A stretch of DNA of 7,429 nucleotides, from NCBI GenBank assembly GCA_934370915.1, contig CAKRNI010000124.1, forward strand, positions 1-7,429, given 5' to 3'. Positions within the stretch are counted from its first letter, which is position 1; the number at the start of each line of letters is the position of its first letter. Of the stretch, positions 1 through 5,569 are shown piece after piece. This DNA is from an uncultured Lachnospiraceae bacterium. GTDB lineage: Bacteria; Bacillota; Clostridia; Lachnospirales; Lachnospiraceae. Made by a program: the position numbers and the translations under genes. The notes under the pieces were generated by a model. The model did not search any database, was not told the DNA's origin, and was given only the letters and a program-made list of their open reading frames with translations.

Positions 1-35
1 CGGCCGGAGGTGTTTGTAGTAGTTGAGAGAGACAT
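1..35 (-). CDS. 5' end of an unidentified gene (partial, runs off the left edge)
   Basis: On the minus strand an ATG at 35-33 opens a frame of 11 complete codons to the window edge, reading MSLSTTTNTSG. It is preceded by a good ribosome binding site, AAGAAGGG (complement of 43-50), ending 7 bases before the ATG. The peptide is too short to assign to a family. It is the next gene downstream of the iron-sulfur gene on the same strand, 120 bases away, so it could be co-transcribed with it or follow the candidate terminator at 91-125. Clostridial genes of this iron-sulfur type often sit near redox genes, but nothing here identifies the product. The call rests on start codon plus ribosome binding site only. 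Confidence 0.55.
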   Translation of the reverse strand, partial: MSLSTTTNTSG

Positions 36-90
36 ATAGGTTCCCTTCTTAAATATAAAAATGTCTATTCAGTACCTTCGTAGTTACAAG

Positions 91-125
91 GAAAAATCTA
101 TTCCGGATCGGCTATACCGATGGAA
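91..125 (-). terminator. candidate rho-independent terminator after the iron-sulfur gene
   Basis: Read on the minus strand, TTCC-ATCGG, loop TATAG, then CCGAT-CC-GGAA forms a 9-bp stem with a 2-base bulge. It is followed by TAGATTTTTCC, a short T-rich tail. It lies between the stop of the iron-sulfur gene and the start of the gene at the left edge. The stem is interrupted and the T tract is short, so it may be leaky or only a processing hairpin. Confidence 0.4.
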
Positions 126-145
126 TTTTCCGGAAGAACTGGCAG

Positions 146-173
146 GGACGGGATCTTATTTTAAGATCCGTCC
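146..173 (-). other. hairpin overlapping the stop codon of the iron-sulfur gene
   Basis: GGATCTTA (151-158) and TAAGATCC (162-169) form a perfect 8-bp stem with a 3-base loop. It is extended by GGAC/GTCC (146-149 with 170-173) around one bulged G at 150. On the minus strand the TAA stop (158-156) sits at the start of the 3' arm. There is no T tract after it on either strand, so a 3'-end protecting or processing hairpin is more likely than a terminator. Confidence 0.5.
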
Positions 174-911
174 ATCGGTGCTGATCGTGTATACCTGCCA
201 CGGAACAAACTTTCCGCTTGCCATCAGCGCGTTCTTCACAGCCGCCTCGATTCCTCCGCAGCACGGAACCTCCATGCGAACAACTGTCACGCTCTGGATA
301 TCATTATTGCGGATGATCTCTGTAAGCTTCTCGGAATAGTCTACGGAATCCAGCTTCGGACATCCAATCAGTGTCACATGTCCGTCAATGAAATCGTTGT
401 GGAAGTTTCCGTATGCGTAAGCGGTACAGTCTGCCGCGATAAGAAGCTTTGCACCGTCAAAGTACGGGGCACGGACCGGGGCAAGCTTGATCTGAACCGG
501 CCACTGGGAGAGTCTGCTCTCCATGGAGACGGGCGCAGGATGTCCCGGGATCGCTGCGCTGTTAGATGCAGGCGCAGAGGTATGTGTGATCGTGCGGCTC
601 ATGCTTCCTGGACATCCTGTAAATTCCGGCTTCGGGACTGGTGCATCTGTCGGCATGAGGGAAGCAGCTTTTCTTGCCGCCATGTGTGCCAGAACCGCCT
701 CATGGTCATAAGCGGCAGCCTCGCGCTCCTCAAAGCTGATGGCGTCCGCCGGACAGGCCGGAAGACAGTTTCCAAGGCCGTCACAGTAATCGTCGCGGAT
801 CAGTTTCGCCTTTCCGTCGATCATCGCGATTGCGCCTTCCTGACAGGCAGCCGCGCATGCTCCGCAGCCGTTGCACTTCTCTTCATCAATTTTTACGATC
901 GTTCTTTTCAA
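156..911 (-). CDS. 4Fe-4S ferredoxin-like iron-sulfur protein
   Basis: A 251-aa cytoplasmic protein with an N-terminal ferredoxin domain (residues 5-62) and a cysteine-containing C-terminal domain. The first cluster motif is complete: CNGCGACAAAC, with C13, C16, C19 and C23. The second reads CDGLGNCLPACP, with C43, C49 and C53 but Leu46 where the second cysteine normally stands. A linker rich in Pro, Ala and Ser (about 85-145) contains C100. The C-terminal part has further conserved-looking cysteines: C162 (DCTAYAYGNF), C184 (GCPK) and C217-C218 (PCCGG). I chose the TTG start at 911 because AAAGGGG lies 8 bases upstream and the ferredoxin motif follows at once. An ATG 23 codons further up (980) has no ribosome binding site. 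The gene is divergent from a Crp/Fnr regulator, which probably controls it. Electron transfer in anaerobic redox or nitrosative-stress metabolism is plausible; the exact partner is unknown. Confidence 0.9.
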   Translation of the reverse strand: MKRTIVKIDEEKCNGCGACAAACQEGAIAMIDGKAKLIRDDYCDGLGNCLPACPADAISFEEREAAAYDHEAVLAHMAARKAASLMPTDAPVPKPEFTGCPGSMSRTITHTSAPASNSAAIPGHPAPVSMESRLSQWPVQIKLAPVRAPYFDGAKLLIAADCTAYAYGNFHNDFIDGHVTLIGCPKLDSVDYSEKLTEIIRNNDIQSVTVVRMEVPCCGGIEAAVKNALMASGKFVPWQVYTISTDGRILK

Positions 912-1024
912 TTTAAATTCCCCTTTCAAAATGTGTAAATCTTGTCTCAGTGATTTCCATTGCAGTGTATTTGCTGCCATGCATCCGGAAAAGCCGGACA
1001 GTGGCAGATTTTGTAAGTGTCATG

Positions 1025-1047
1025 TATTGACTTTTGTATCGTCAATA
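1025..1047. promoter_or_regulatory. inverted repeat, candidate Crp/Fnr-family operator
   Basis: TATTGAC (1025-1031) and GTCAATA (1041-1047) are perfect 7-bp inverted arms around 9 bases. The left arm contains the -35 hexamer of the plus-strand promoter, and the repeat lies between the divergent iron-sulfur gene and the Crp/Fnr regulator. TTGAC/GTCAA half sites resemble those of Fnr-type proteins, but the spacer is longer than in the classical Fnr site (TTGAT-N4-ATCAA). Binding by the adjacent regulator is inferred. Confidence 0.5.
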
Positions 1048-1056
1048 TACTACAAT
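1027..1056 (+). promoter_or_regulatory. candidate sigma-A promoter for the Crp/Fnr regulator gene
   Basis: TTGACT (1027-1032) and TACAAT (1051-1056) are separated by 18 bases, which predicts transcription from about 1063. An overlapping alternative -10, TATACT (1046-1051), lacks a well-placed -35. The start would give a leader of about 138 bases before the regulator's ATG. The promoter overlaps an inverted repeat, as expected for autoregulation. Confidence 0.5.
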
Positions 1057-1069
1057 GAGGACAAAAAGT

Positions 1070-1186
1070 ATGTTGTATTTCCAACAAAAAATCCGCAGTG
1101 CGGTACATTTAGACCTGAAAACAGGCAGACCGCACGTGATGGAGGAAGGAAACTGGAAAGTACAAATGGCCGCCCGTGTCAGGTGA
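1070..1186 (+). CDS. possible 38-aa small ORF upstream of the Crp/Fnr gene
   Basis: ATG at 1070 opens a 38-codon frame beginning MLYFQQKIRSAVHLDLKTGR and ending in TGA at 1184-1186, 14 bases before the regulator's start. GAGGA (1057-1061) lies 8 bases upstream as a plausible ribosome binding site. The frame contains the 1098-1135 hairpin and the inverted repeat at 1071-1086. Against it: the best promoter would start transcription near 1063, leaving the ribosome binding site out of the message; the peptide matches nothing I know; and short open frames are common by chance. If translated, it could be a leader peptide coupled to the regulator. Confidence 0.3.
   Translation: MLYFQQKIRSAVHLDLKTGRPHVMEEGNWKVQMAARVR
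1071..1086. promoter_or_regulatory. second inverted repeat with Crp-site geometry
   Basis: TGTTG (1071-1075) and CAACA (1082-1086) are perfect 5-bp arms around 6 bases, the same 5-6-5 layout as the classical Crp site (TGTGA-N6-TCACA). It lies just downstream of the predicted start near 1063, where a bound protein would block transcription. It is a candidate autoregulatory operator; short arms like these also arise by chance. Confidence 0.35.
1098..1135 (+). other. stable hairpin in the leader of the Crp/Fnr gene
   Basis: GTGCGGT (1098-1104) pairs with ACCGCAC (1129-1135), and inside it CCTG (1114-1117) pairs with CAGG (1122-1125) around an AAAA loop. There is no T tract after it, so it is not a terminator. 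It may influence stability or translation of the leader, or simply be part of the small ORF. Confidence 0.5.
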
Positions 1187-1200
1187 AAGAAAGGAAACCT

Positions 1201-1857
1201 ATGATCCACAAAGAAGAAATTCCGGATTCCATGCTCTTTGCCGGAATCCACCCGGAAGAAAAGGAGAGTATCTTAAAATGTCTCTCCGCAGTAGAAAAGA
1301 AGTACGAAAAAGGAGATATTATTTTCCTCGCCGGAACGGAGATCCGCGCCATGGGATTCATCCTCTCCGGAAGCGTCGAGATCTCCCGGGACGATTTCTG
1401 GGGAAACCGGCAGGTTCTGGGTCATGCGGGAAACGGTGAGCTTTTTGGTGAAGCCTACGCCTGTATGCCGGGTGAAGCATTGATGGTCAATGTAGTGGCG
1501 GCAGAAAAGAGCCGGATCTTATTTTTAGACATCGGAAGGATCTTAAATGTCTGCACCCCGGCATGTTCGCATCACAACCGCCTGATCCACAACCTTCTCT
1601 ATATCATGGCGAAGAAAAATCTCATGCTGACGCGAAAGATCGACCACATGGGGCAGAGGTCCATCCGGGAAAAGGTGATGGCGTACCTGTCCTTTGAGTC
1701 GGAAAAACAGAAGAAAAAGACCTTCGGAATCCCCTTTAACCGCCAGCAGCTCGCGGATTATCTCGCGGTGGACAGGAGCGCCCTGTCTGCGGAGCTCTCC
1801 AGAATGAAAAAAGACGGGCTGATTGAATTTGAGAAGAACCTTTTTACGCTTTTATAA
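1201..1857 (+). CDS. Crp/Fnr-family transcriptional regulator
   Basis: A 218-aa DNA-binding protein of usual family length. Residues about 12-110 form the cyclic-nucleotide-binding-type beta-roll sensor domain (KYEKGDIIFLAGT, FILSGSVEIS, GELFGE). A long dimerisation helix follows (about 125-150). Residues 175-214 are the winged helix-turn-helix (FNRQQLADYLAVDRSALSAE then LSRMKKDGLIEF), typical of Crp/Fnr. Cysteines at 118 and 122 (CTPACSHHNRL) sit just before the dimer helix, a pattern I recall from clostridial members. There is no N-terminal Fnr-type cysteine cluster, so the signal is not evident. The ATG at 1201 follows AAAGGAA. The frame is open upstream to 871 but without a ribosome binding site. 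It is divergent from the iron-sulfur gene, its likely target, and probably autoregulated through the repeats at 1025-1047 and 1071-1086. An HcpR-like role in nitrosative or redox stress is possible but unproven. Confidence 0.93.
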   Translation: MIHKEEIPDSMLFAGIHPEEKESILKCLSAVEKKYEKGDIIFLAGTEIRAMGFILSGSVEISRDDFWGNRQVLGHAGNGELFGEAYACMPGEALMVNVVAAEKSRILFLDIGRILNVCTPACSHHNRLIHNLLYIMAKKNLMLTRKIDHMGQRSIREKVMAYLSFESEKQKKKTFGIPFNRQQLADYLAVDRSALSAELSRMKKDGLIEFEKNLFTLL

Positions 1858-1894
1858 CGTAACTGTTCAGTGCCCTCACGGTTACGCGTAAAAA
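1841..1894 (+). other. long-range inverted repeat at the 3' end of the Crp/Fnr gene
   Basis: TTTTTACGC (1841-1849) can pair with GCGTAAAAA (1886-1894), and inside it GTAAC (1859-1863) with GTTAC (1881-1885). The left arm covers the last codons of the regulator, and the TAA stop lies in the bulge. No T tract follows. Its A tract is also needed by the candidate terminator at 1890-1927, so the two folds exclude each other. Confidence 0.4.
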
Positions 1895-1927
1895 TCCATT
1901 CCAAATCAGCTGTGCCGATGGTTTTTT
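1890..1927 (+). terminator. weak candidate terminator after the Crp/Fnr gene
   Basis: AAAAA-T-CCAT (1890-1899) can pair with ATGG-TTTTT (1918-1926), and the T tract runs to 1927. Only four stem pairs are not A-T within the A/T tracts, and the loop is about 18 bases, so this is marginal. It is the only T-tract structure between the regulator and the amidase. Confidence 0.3.
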
Positions 1928-1940
1928 GCCTTCCACCCAG

Positions 1941-1978
1941 GTTCCCTTACGGTCAGCGCAGCAAGTGCGCAGACTTAC
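1941..1978. repeat. hairpin with near-repeat of upstream sequence
   Basis: GCGCA (1956-1960) and TGCGC (1966-1970) make a 5-bp GC-rich hairpin with a GCAAG loop, flanked by direct CTTAC copies (1946-1950 and 1974-1978). The segment GTTCCCTTACGGTCA (1941-1955) is a near copy of GTGCCCTCACGGTTA (1870-1884), differing at three of 15 bases. It could be a fragment of a dispersed intergenic repeat; one window cannot show that. Confidence 0.3.
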
Positions 1979-2024
1979 TGAAAAGTTACATCACAATTCT
2001 ATATATAGAAGAAAGGAAAGAACA

Positions 2025-2738
2025 ATGCCATACAGAGATGATATCGAAGAGCGCAGGATCCGTCGGGAAGAAAACCGGAGAAAAAGAAGGAAACAGGAGC
2101 GGATCCGACGGATGATCTTAGGCGGTCTGACAGCCGTGATCGGAATCGCCGTGATCGCAACAGCTGTGCTCGTGACAAAGAGACTTACAGGAAGAAAACA
2201 GGTGGATCCGGCGGACGTGGCGGTGCCGGAGTATGTGAACGTGAATCTCCTGACCCCGAACCAGTATTCAAGACCGCAGCTTCCTCTCGAAAAAGTAAAT
2301 GGAATCGTGGTCCACTATGTCGCAAACCCCTGCAGCACCGCTCTGGAAAACCGGAATTATTTTGAGGGATTAAAGGACCAGACGGGGTCGAAGACCACCT
2401 CTGTCAGCAGCCATTTCGTGATCGGTCTGGAGGGTGAGGTCGTCCAGTGCGTTCCGTTAAATGAGGTGGCCTACGCATCCAACAACCGCAACAGTGACAC
2501 AATCTCCATCGAGTGCTGTCACCCGGATGAGACCGGAAAATTTTATGACAGTACATATCAGACACTCGTAAACTTATGCGCGTACCTCTGTGTGGAATTT
2601 GATCTGAAGCCGGATGACGTGATCCGCCACTACGACGTGACGGGAAAGATCTGCCCGAAATATTTTGTGGATTATCCGGAGAAATGGGAGGACTTCCATA
2701 AGGATGTAAAGAAAGCGATAAAGATTCTGAAGAAGTAA
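2025..2738 (+). CDS. membrane-anchored N-acetylmuramoyl-L-alanine amidase (Amidase_2/PGRP fold)
   Basis: A 237-aa predicted zinc amidase that would cleave the bond between MurNAc and the peptide stem of peptidoglycan, outside the membrane. Residues 1-29 are extremely rich in Arg, Lys and Glu. Residues 30-50 are one hydrophobic helix, giving a type II anchor without an obvious signal-peptidase site. The catalytic domain spans about 85-237. Expected zinc ligands are H97 (IVVHYVAN), H202 (IRHYDV) and C210 (GKICPKYF); the H-x7-C spacing and K208 match T7-lysozyme-type amidases. S129-H130 and E163 fall in conserved-looking segments. No cell-wall-binding repeats are present. The ATG at 2025 is chosen because GAAAGGAAAG precedes it; the frame stays open back to 1926 without a ribosome binding site. 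An AT-rich stretch (TATATA at 2000-2005) may hold its promoter. It probably serves cell-wall remodelling rather than phage lysis, since no holin or phage genes are near. Confidence 0.9.
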   Translation: MPYRDDIEERRIRREENRRKRRKQERIRRMILGGLTAVIGIAVIATAVLVTKRLTGRKQVDPADVAVPEYVNVNLLTPNQYSRPQLPLEKVNGIVVHYVANPCSTALENRNYFEGLKDQTGSKTTSVSSHFVIGLEGEVVQCVPLNEVAYASNNRNSDTISIECCHPDETGKFYDSTYQTLVNLCAYLCVEFDLKPDDVIRHYDVTGKICPKYFVDYPEKWEDFHKDVKKAIKILKK

Positions 2739-2777
2739 CGGGACATTCACTAAAAATTCGAAATTCATTTTGTATTC

Positions 2778-2811
2778 TTTACCTAAAATTTACAAATATT
2801 ATATTTATAAT
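2778..2811 (+). promoter_or_regulatory. AT-rich promoter with PhoP-box-like repeats upstream of the phosphate transporter
   Basis: A perfect -10, TATAAT (2806-2811), has no recognisable -35 at the normal distance (CTAAAA at 2783-2788), as in promoters that need an activator. Immediately upstream, TTTACC (2778-2783) and TTTACA (2789-2794) repeat every 11 bases, with a weaker third copy, TATATT (2800-2805). Bacillus PhoP boxes are TT(A/C/T)A(C/T)A hexamers with 5-base spacers. Phosphate-starvation control is inferred from this pattern and the downstream gene. Confidence 0.45.
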
Positions 2812-2943
2812 TGAAAAAACCGTGTGCTCTATGATATGATGGAACACGAAGGCAAATCCTGCAGAATCGGATCGAAACTGCGCTTTTGCCACGCCGCCGC
2901 GTTAAGACAACAGGCAGCGACAAAAGAGAATGGAGAAGGCATT

Positions 2944-4611
2944 ATGAATATCGGATATCTGGAAAGTATCTTCAGCTTCCTCGGCGGTCTGGGCATGTTC
3001 CTTTACGGTATGAGCATCATGGGTGACGGCATGCAGAAGTCGGCGGGAAGTAAGCTGAACAAGTTCCTGAGAATGGTGACGGACAACAGACTTCTGGCAG
3101 TCGGTCTCGGCGCTCTGATCACCGCGATCCTGCATAGCAGCGGAGCCACAACCGTCATGGTCGTTGGTTTCGTAAACGCCGGAATTTTGAATCTGACCCA
3201 GGCAGTCGGGGTCATCATGGGCGCGAACATCGGTACAACGATCACCGCATGGATGGTTTCCTTAAACTCTCTGGGGGATGCGATGAAGGTTCTTCAGCCG
3301 TCATTTTTCGCGCCGCTTGTAGTTGCCATCGGTGCCGCCTTTTTGATGTTTTCCAAGAAGAAAAAGGAGAGCCTGGCAGGTGAGATCTGTATCGGTGTCG
3401 GCCTCCTGTTTGTGGGCCTGACATTCATGTCAGGTTCGGTAGCACCGTACACGGATGCCCCGATCTTTGCGAAGGCGTTTGCGGTACTCGGAAGAAACCC
3501 GATCCTCGGTATTCTTGTCGGTGCCCTTGTAACTGCGATCATCCAGAGCTCCACCGCCTCTGTCGGTATCTTACAGACTCTGGCGATGAGCGGAGTGGTA
3601 TCTGCAAATGCCGCGATTTATATTACCCTTGGACAGAATATCGGATCATGTCTGACTGCGCTTTTATCCAGTGCCGGTACAAGCCGCAACGCGAAGCGCG
3701 CGTCCGTGATTCATCTGACCTTCAACAGCTTCGGTGCGATCGTATTCGGAATCGGTATGTATATCATTTCCATGATGCGTCCGGATATTGCCCAGAGCAG
3801 CATCAATTCCTTCCAGATCTCGGTGTTCCATACATTCTTTAACGTGACGAACACCCTGCTCTTATTCCCGTTCGCGAAACAGCTCGTTGCCTTCTCCGGT
3901 CTGATCGTCCGTGAGACAGGCGAGGAAGAGGAGCAGAAGGAGACAAAGGAGGACGAGCTTCCGGTTCTCGACGAACGTATCTTCAAATCCCCGACCTTTG
4001 CCCTTGAAGTCGGTGTGATGGAAGTCGTTCATATGGGTAAGATGGCCCTTGCAAACTTAAAGCTTGCAACAAGCGTCCTTCTGGAAAACAAATATGAATG
4101 TCTCGATGAGGTTTTTAAGAACGAGACAGAGATCGATATTTTAAATAAGAAGCTTACCGAATATCTCATTAAGGTCAACAACCTGTCCTTAAATGAGAAG
4201 CAGAAAGTTCAGGTCAGCAACCTCTTCTACAGCATCAGCGATTTAGAACGTGTGGGCGACCATGCGGAAAACCTCGCGGAGGCGGCACAGTACCTGAAGG
4301 AACATGGGCTCGCTTTCTCAGAGACCGGTCTCGAGGACCTCAAAGAGATTTCAAGCGCGGCCATTGGGGCTGTGGATCATGCAGTCGCTGCCCGTCAGGA
4401 TGCTGAAATGGAGGATATCCGTCAGGTCAGCAAGCTGGAAGACCGTGTGGATACTCTCGAGGAGGAGATGCGCGACAAACACATCGAGCGTCTTTCCAAG
4501 AACGAGTGCAACCCGTCCGCCGGTGTTGTGTTCTTAGATATTTTAAGCAATCTGGAACGTATCTCCGACCATGCTTACAATGTGGCCGGGTATGTGAAGG
4601 ATGAGCTGTAA
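2944..4611 (+). CDS. Na/Pi cotransporter family protein with C-terminal PhoU-like domain
   Basis: A 555-aa inner-membrane protein expected to couple sodium and phosphate movement. The first 325 residues hold about eight to nine hydrophobic segments arranged as two related halves, each with the family signature: HSSGATT (64-70) with GANIGTT (93-99), and QSSTAS (201-206) with GQNIGS (230-235). An acidic, charged linker (about 324-345) leads to a cytoplasmic PhoU-like helical domain (about 350-555) with paired signatures ERVGDHAEN (435-443) and ERISDHAYN (538-546). The layout matches E. coli YjbB-type proteins. In the first half the usual Gln of the QSS motif is His64. The ATG at 2944 has GGAGAAGG just upstream; the frame is open to 2824 but without a ribosome binding site. 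It appears to be transcribed alone, from the promoter at 2778-2811 to the terminator at 4636-4686. Import or export direction cannot be told from sequence. Confidence 0.94.
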   Translation: MNIGYLESIFSFLGGLGMFLYGMSIMGDGMQKSAGSKLNKFLRMVTDNRLLAVGLGALITAILHSSGATTVMVVGFVNAGILNLTQAVGVIMGANIGTTITAWMVSLNSLGDAMKVLQPSFFAPLVVAIGAAFLMFSKKKKESLAGEICIGVGLLFVGLTFMSGSVAPYTDAPIFAKAFAVLGRNPILGILVGALVTAIIQSSTASVGILQTLAMSGVVSANAAIYITLGQNIGSCLTALLSSAGTSRNAKRASVIHLTFNSFGAIVFGIGMYIISMMRPDIAQSSINSFQISVFHTFFNVTNTLLLFPFAKQLVAFSGLIVRETGEEEEQKETKEDELPVLDERIFKSPTFALEVGVMEVVHMGKMALANLKLATSVLLENKYECLDEVFKNETEIDILNKKLTEYLIKVNNLSLNEKQKVQVSNLFYSISDLERVGDHAENLAEAAQYLKEHGLAFSETGLEDLKEISSAAIGAVDHAVAARQDAEMEDIRQVSKLEDRVDTLEEEMRDKHIERLSKNECNPSAGVVFLDILSNLERISDHAYNVAGYVKDEL

Positions 4612-4635
4612 ATCGTATTTCGTCTGATGATTTTG

Positions 4636-4686
4636 ATCCTGCATGCAGATTCCGGATAATATCCGGACTGCGTGCGGGATTTTTTT
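4636..4686 (+). terminator. strong rho-independent terminator of the Na/Pi transporter gene
   Basis: ATCCTGCATGCAG (4636-4648) pairs along its whole length with CTGCGTGCGGGAT (4668-4680), with two G-T pairs. Inside it TCCGGAT (4651-4657) pairs with ATCCGGA (4661-4667) around an AAT loop. Seven T residues follow (4680-4686). This isolates the transporter from the GntR gene. Confidence 0.93.
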
Positions 4687-4716
4687 CAGTATTTGCGGTC
4701 ATTTGGAAAAATCAGC

Positions 4717-4745
4717 TTGCCAGCATATGCGATCTTCCGTATAAT
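4717..4745 (+). promoter_or_regulatory. near-consensus sigma-A promoter of the GntR-family gene
   Basis: TTGCCA (4717-4722) and a perfect TATAAT (4740-4745) are exactly 17 bases apart, predicting transcription from about 4752. The start would fall on the CATCAGACA motif (4751-4759), a position that suits repression by the encoded protein. Confidence 0.85.
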
Positions 4746-4749
4746 AAAG

Positions 4750-4760
4750 ACATCAGACAA
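4750..4760 (+). promoter_or_regulatory. candidate GntR operator 1 (own gene)
   Basis: ACATCAGACAA lies at the predicted transcription start of the GntR-family gene. The 9-base core CATCAGACA recurs exactly at three sites upstream of gntP. This suggests autorepression; the protein-site pairing is inferred. Confidence 0.6.
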
Positions 4761-4785
4761 CTTGTAACAGAACATGGGGGAAACT

Positions 4786-5523
4786 ATGGAGACGAAGAAA
4801 AAAGATGACCGGAAACTTCTGGGAAGCCAGATCGAGGACCGGATCTTAGAGTATATAAAAGAGAAACCGTTGGAGGTGGGAGACCGGCTTCCGAACGAGT
4901 TTGAACTTGCGGAGATGTTTGAGGTGGGACGAAGCACAATCCGCGAGGCGGTAAAAGGTCTGGTGACGAAAGGAGTTCTGCAGGTGCGGAGAGGCGCGGG
5001 AACGTATGTCAGCAGTCTGACGCCTGCGGAGGATGACCCGTTGAGGCTTAACGCAAAGCTCCATGACAGGTTTAAGCTGGCGCTGGATCTCTTTGACGTC
5101 CGTCTGATCTTGGAACCGGAGATTGCCGCTAAGGCAGCAGTTTATGCGACGGACGAGGATATCGCGACTTTAAAGAGGCTGTGTAAAGAGACAGAGGAAC
5201 TGTATCTGGCGGACAAGGATCACATGCCGAAGGATATTGAGTTTCACACCTGGATCGCCCGGTGCAGCAAGAATCAGGTCATGGAGTCCCTGATCCCGAT
5301 CATCAATTCGGGAATCAATACCTTCGTGAATCTGACGAGGCGCTCACTGCGGACAGAGACGATCACGACCCATCGGGCCATCACGGAAGCCATCGCAAAT
5401 CATGATTCCACAGGGGCGCGGTGTGCCATGGTGATGCATCTGACACATAACAGACAGGAGCTTTTGAGACGTCGGACGGCTTATGAGGCGCAGGCCGAGA
5501 CAAAAGAGGAGAAAGAGCAGTAG
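4786..5523 (+). CDS. GntR-family regulator, FadR subfamily (FCD domain)
   Basis: A 245-aa transcriptional regulator of typical length. Residues 11-77 are the GntR winged helix-turn-helix (GDRLPNEFELAEMFEVGRST, then IREAVKGLVTKGVLQVRRGAGTYV split across the helix and wing). Residues about 95-228 are the all-helical FCD effector domain. D150, H154, H196 and H218 match the usual metal-binding set of FCD proteins, whose ligands are commonly small organic or sugar acids. The start at 4786 is preferred because GGGGGA lies just before it; an ATG four codons earlier (4774) lacks a ribosome binding site. Its own promoter (4717-4745) and terminator (5570-5609) make it a single-gene unit. The repeated motif CATCAGACA at its start site and upstream of gntP suggests that it represses itself and the downstream sugar-acid genes until an inducer binds. 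The inducer is unknown; gluconate or a related aldonate or hexuronate is a reasonable guess. Confidence 0.94.
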   Translation: METKKKDDRKLLGSQIEDRILEYIKEKPLEVGDRLPNEFELAEMFEVGRSTIREAVKGLVTKGVLQVRRGAGTYVSSLTPAEDDPLRLNAKLHDRFKLALDLFDVRLILEPEIAAKAAVYATDEDIATLKRLCKETEELYLADKDHMPKDIEFHTWIARCSKNQVMESLIPIINSGINTFVNLTRRSLRTETITTHRAITEAIANHDSTGARCAMVMHLTHNRQELLRRRTAYEAQAETKEEKEQ

Positions 5524-5569
5524 GAGAGTAAAATGTCAGAAGCTATTCGAATAGAATAAGAAGGCAGGG

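Noticed and set aside
61..339. 92-codon plus-strand frame
   Set aside because: No ribosome binding site before the ATG, and most of it is antisense to the end of the iron-sulfur gene.
378..938. 186-codon plus-strand frame
   Set aside because: Antisense to the iron-sulfur gene, with low-complexity Cys/Arg-rich translation and no recognisable domain.
912..980. N-terminal extension of the iron-sulfur protein to an ATG at 980
   Set aside because: No ribosome binding site before 980, and the extra 23 residues precede the normal ferredoxin start. The TTG at 911 has AAAGGGG at good spacing.
871..1200. 110-codon upstream extension of the Crp/Fnr frame
   Set aside because: It overlaps the divergent gene's start, runs through the promoter and operators, and has no ribosome binding site; the protein from 1201 already has normal family length.
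2025..2738. Amidase as a prophage endolysin
   Set aside because: It has an N-terminal membrane anchor and lacks wall-binding repeats, with no holin or other phage genes nearby; a cellular wall-remodelling role fits better.
2824..2943. 40-codon extension of the Na/Pi transporter
   Set aside because: No ribosome binding site at 2824; GGAGAAGG lies just before 2944, where the first membrane segment begins normally.
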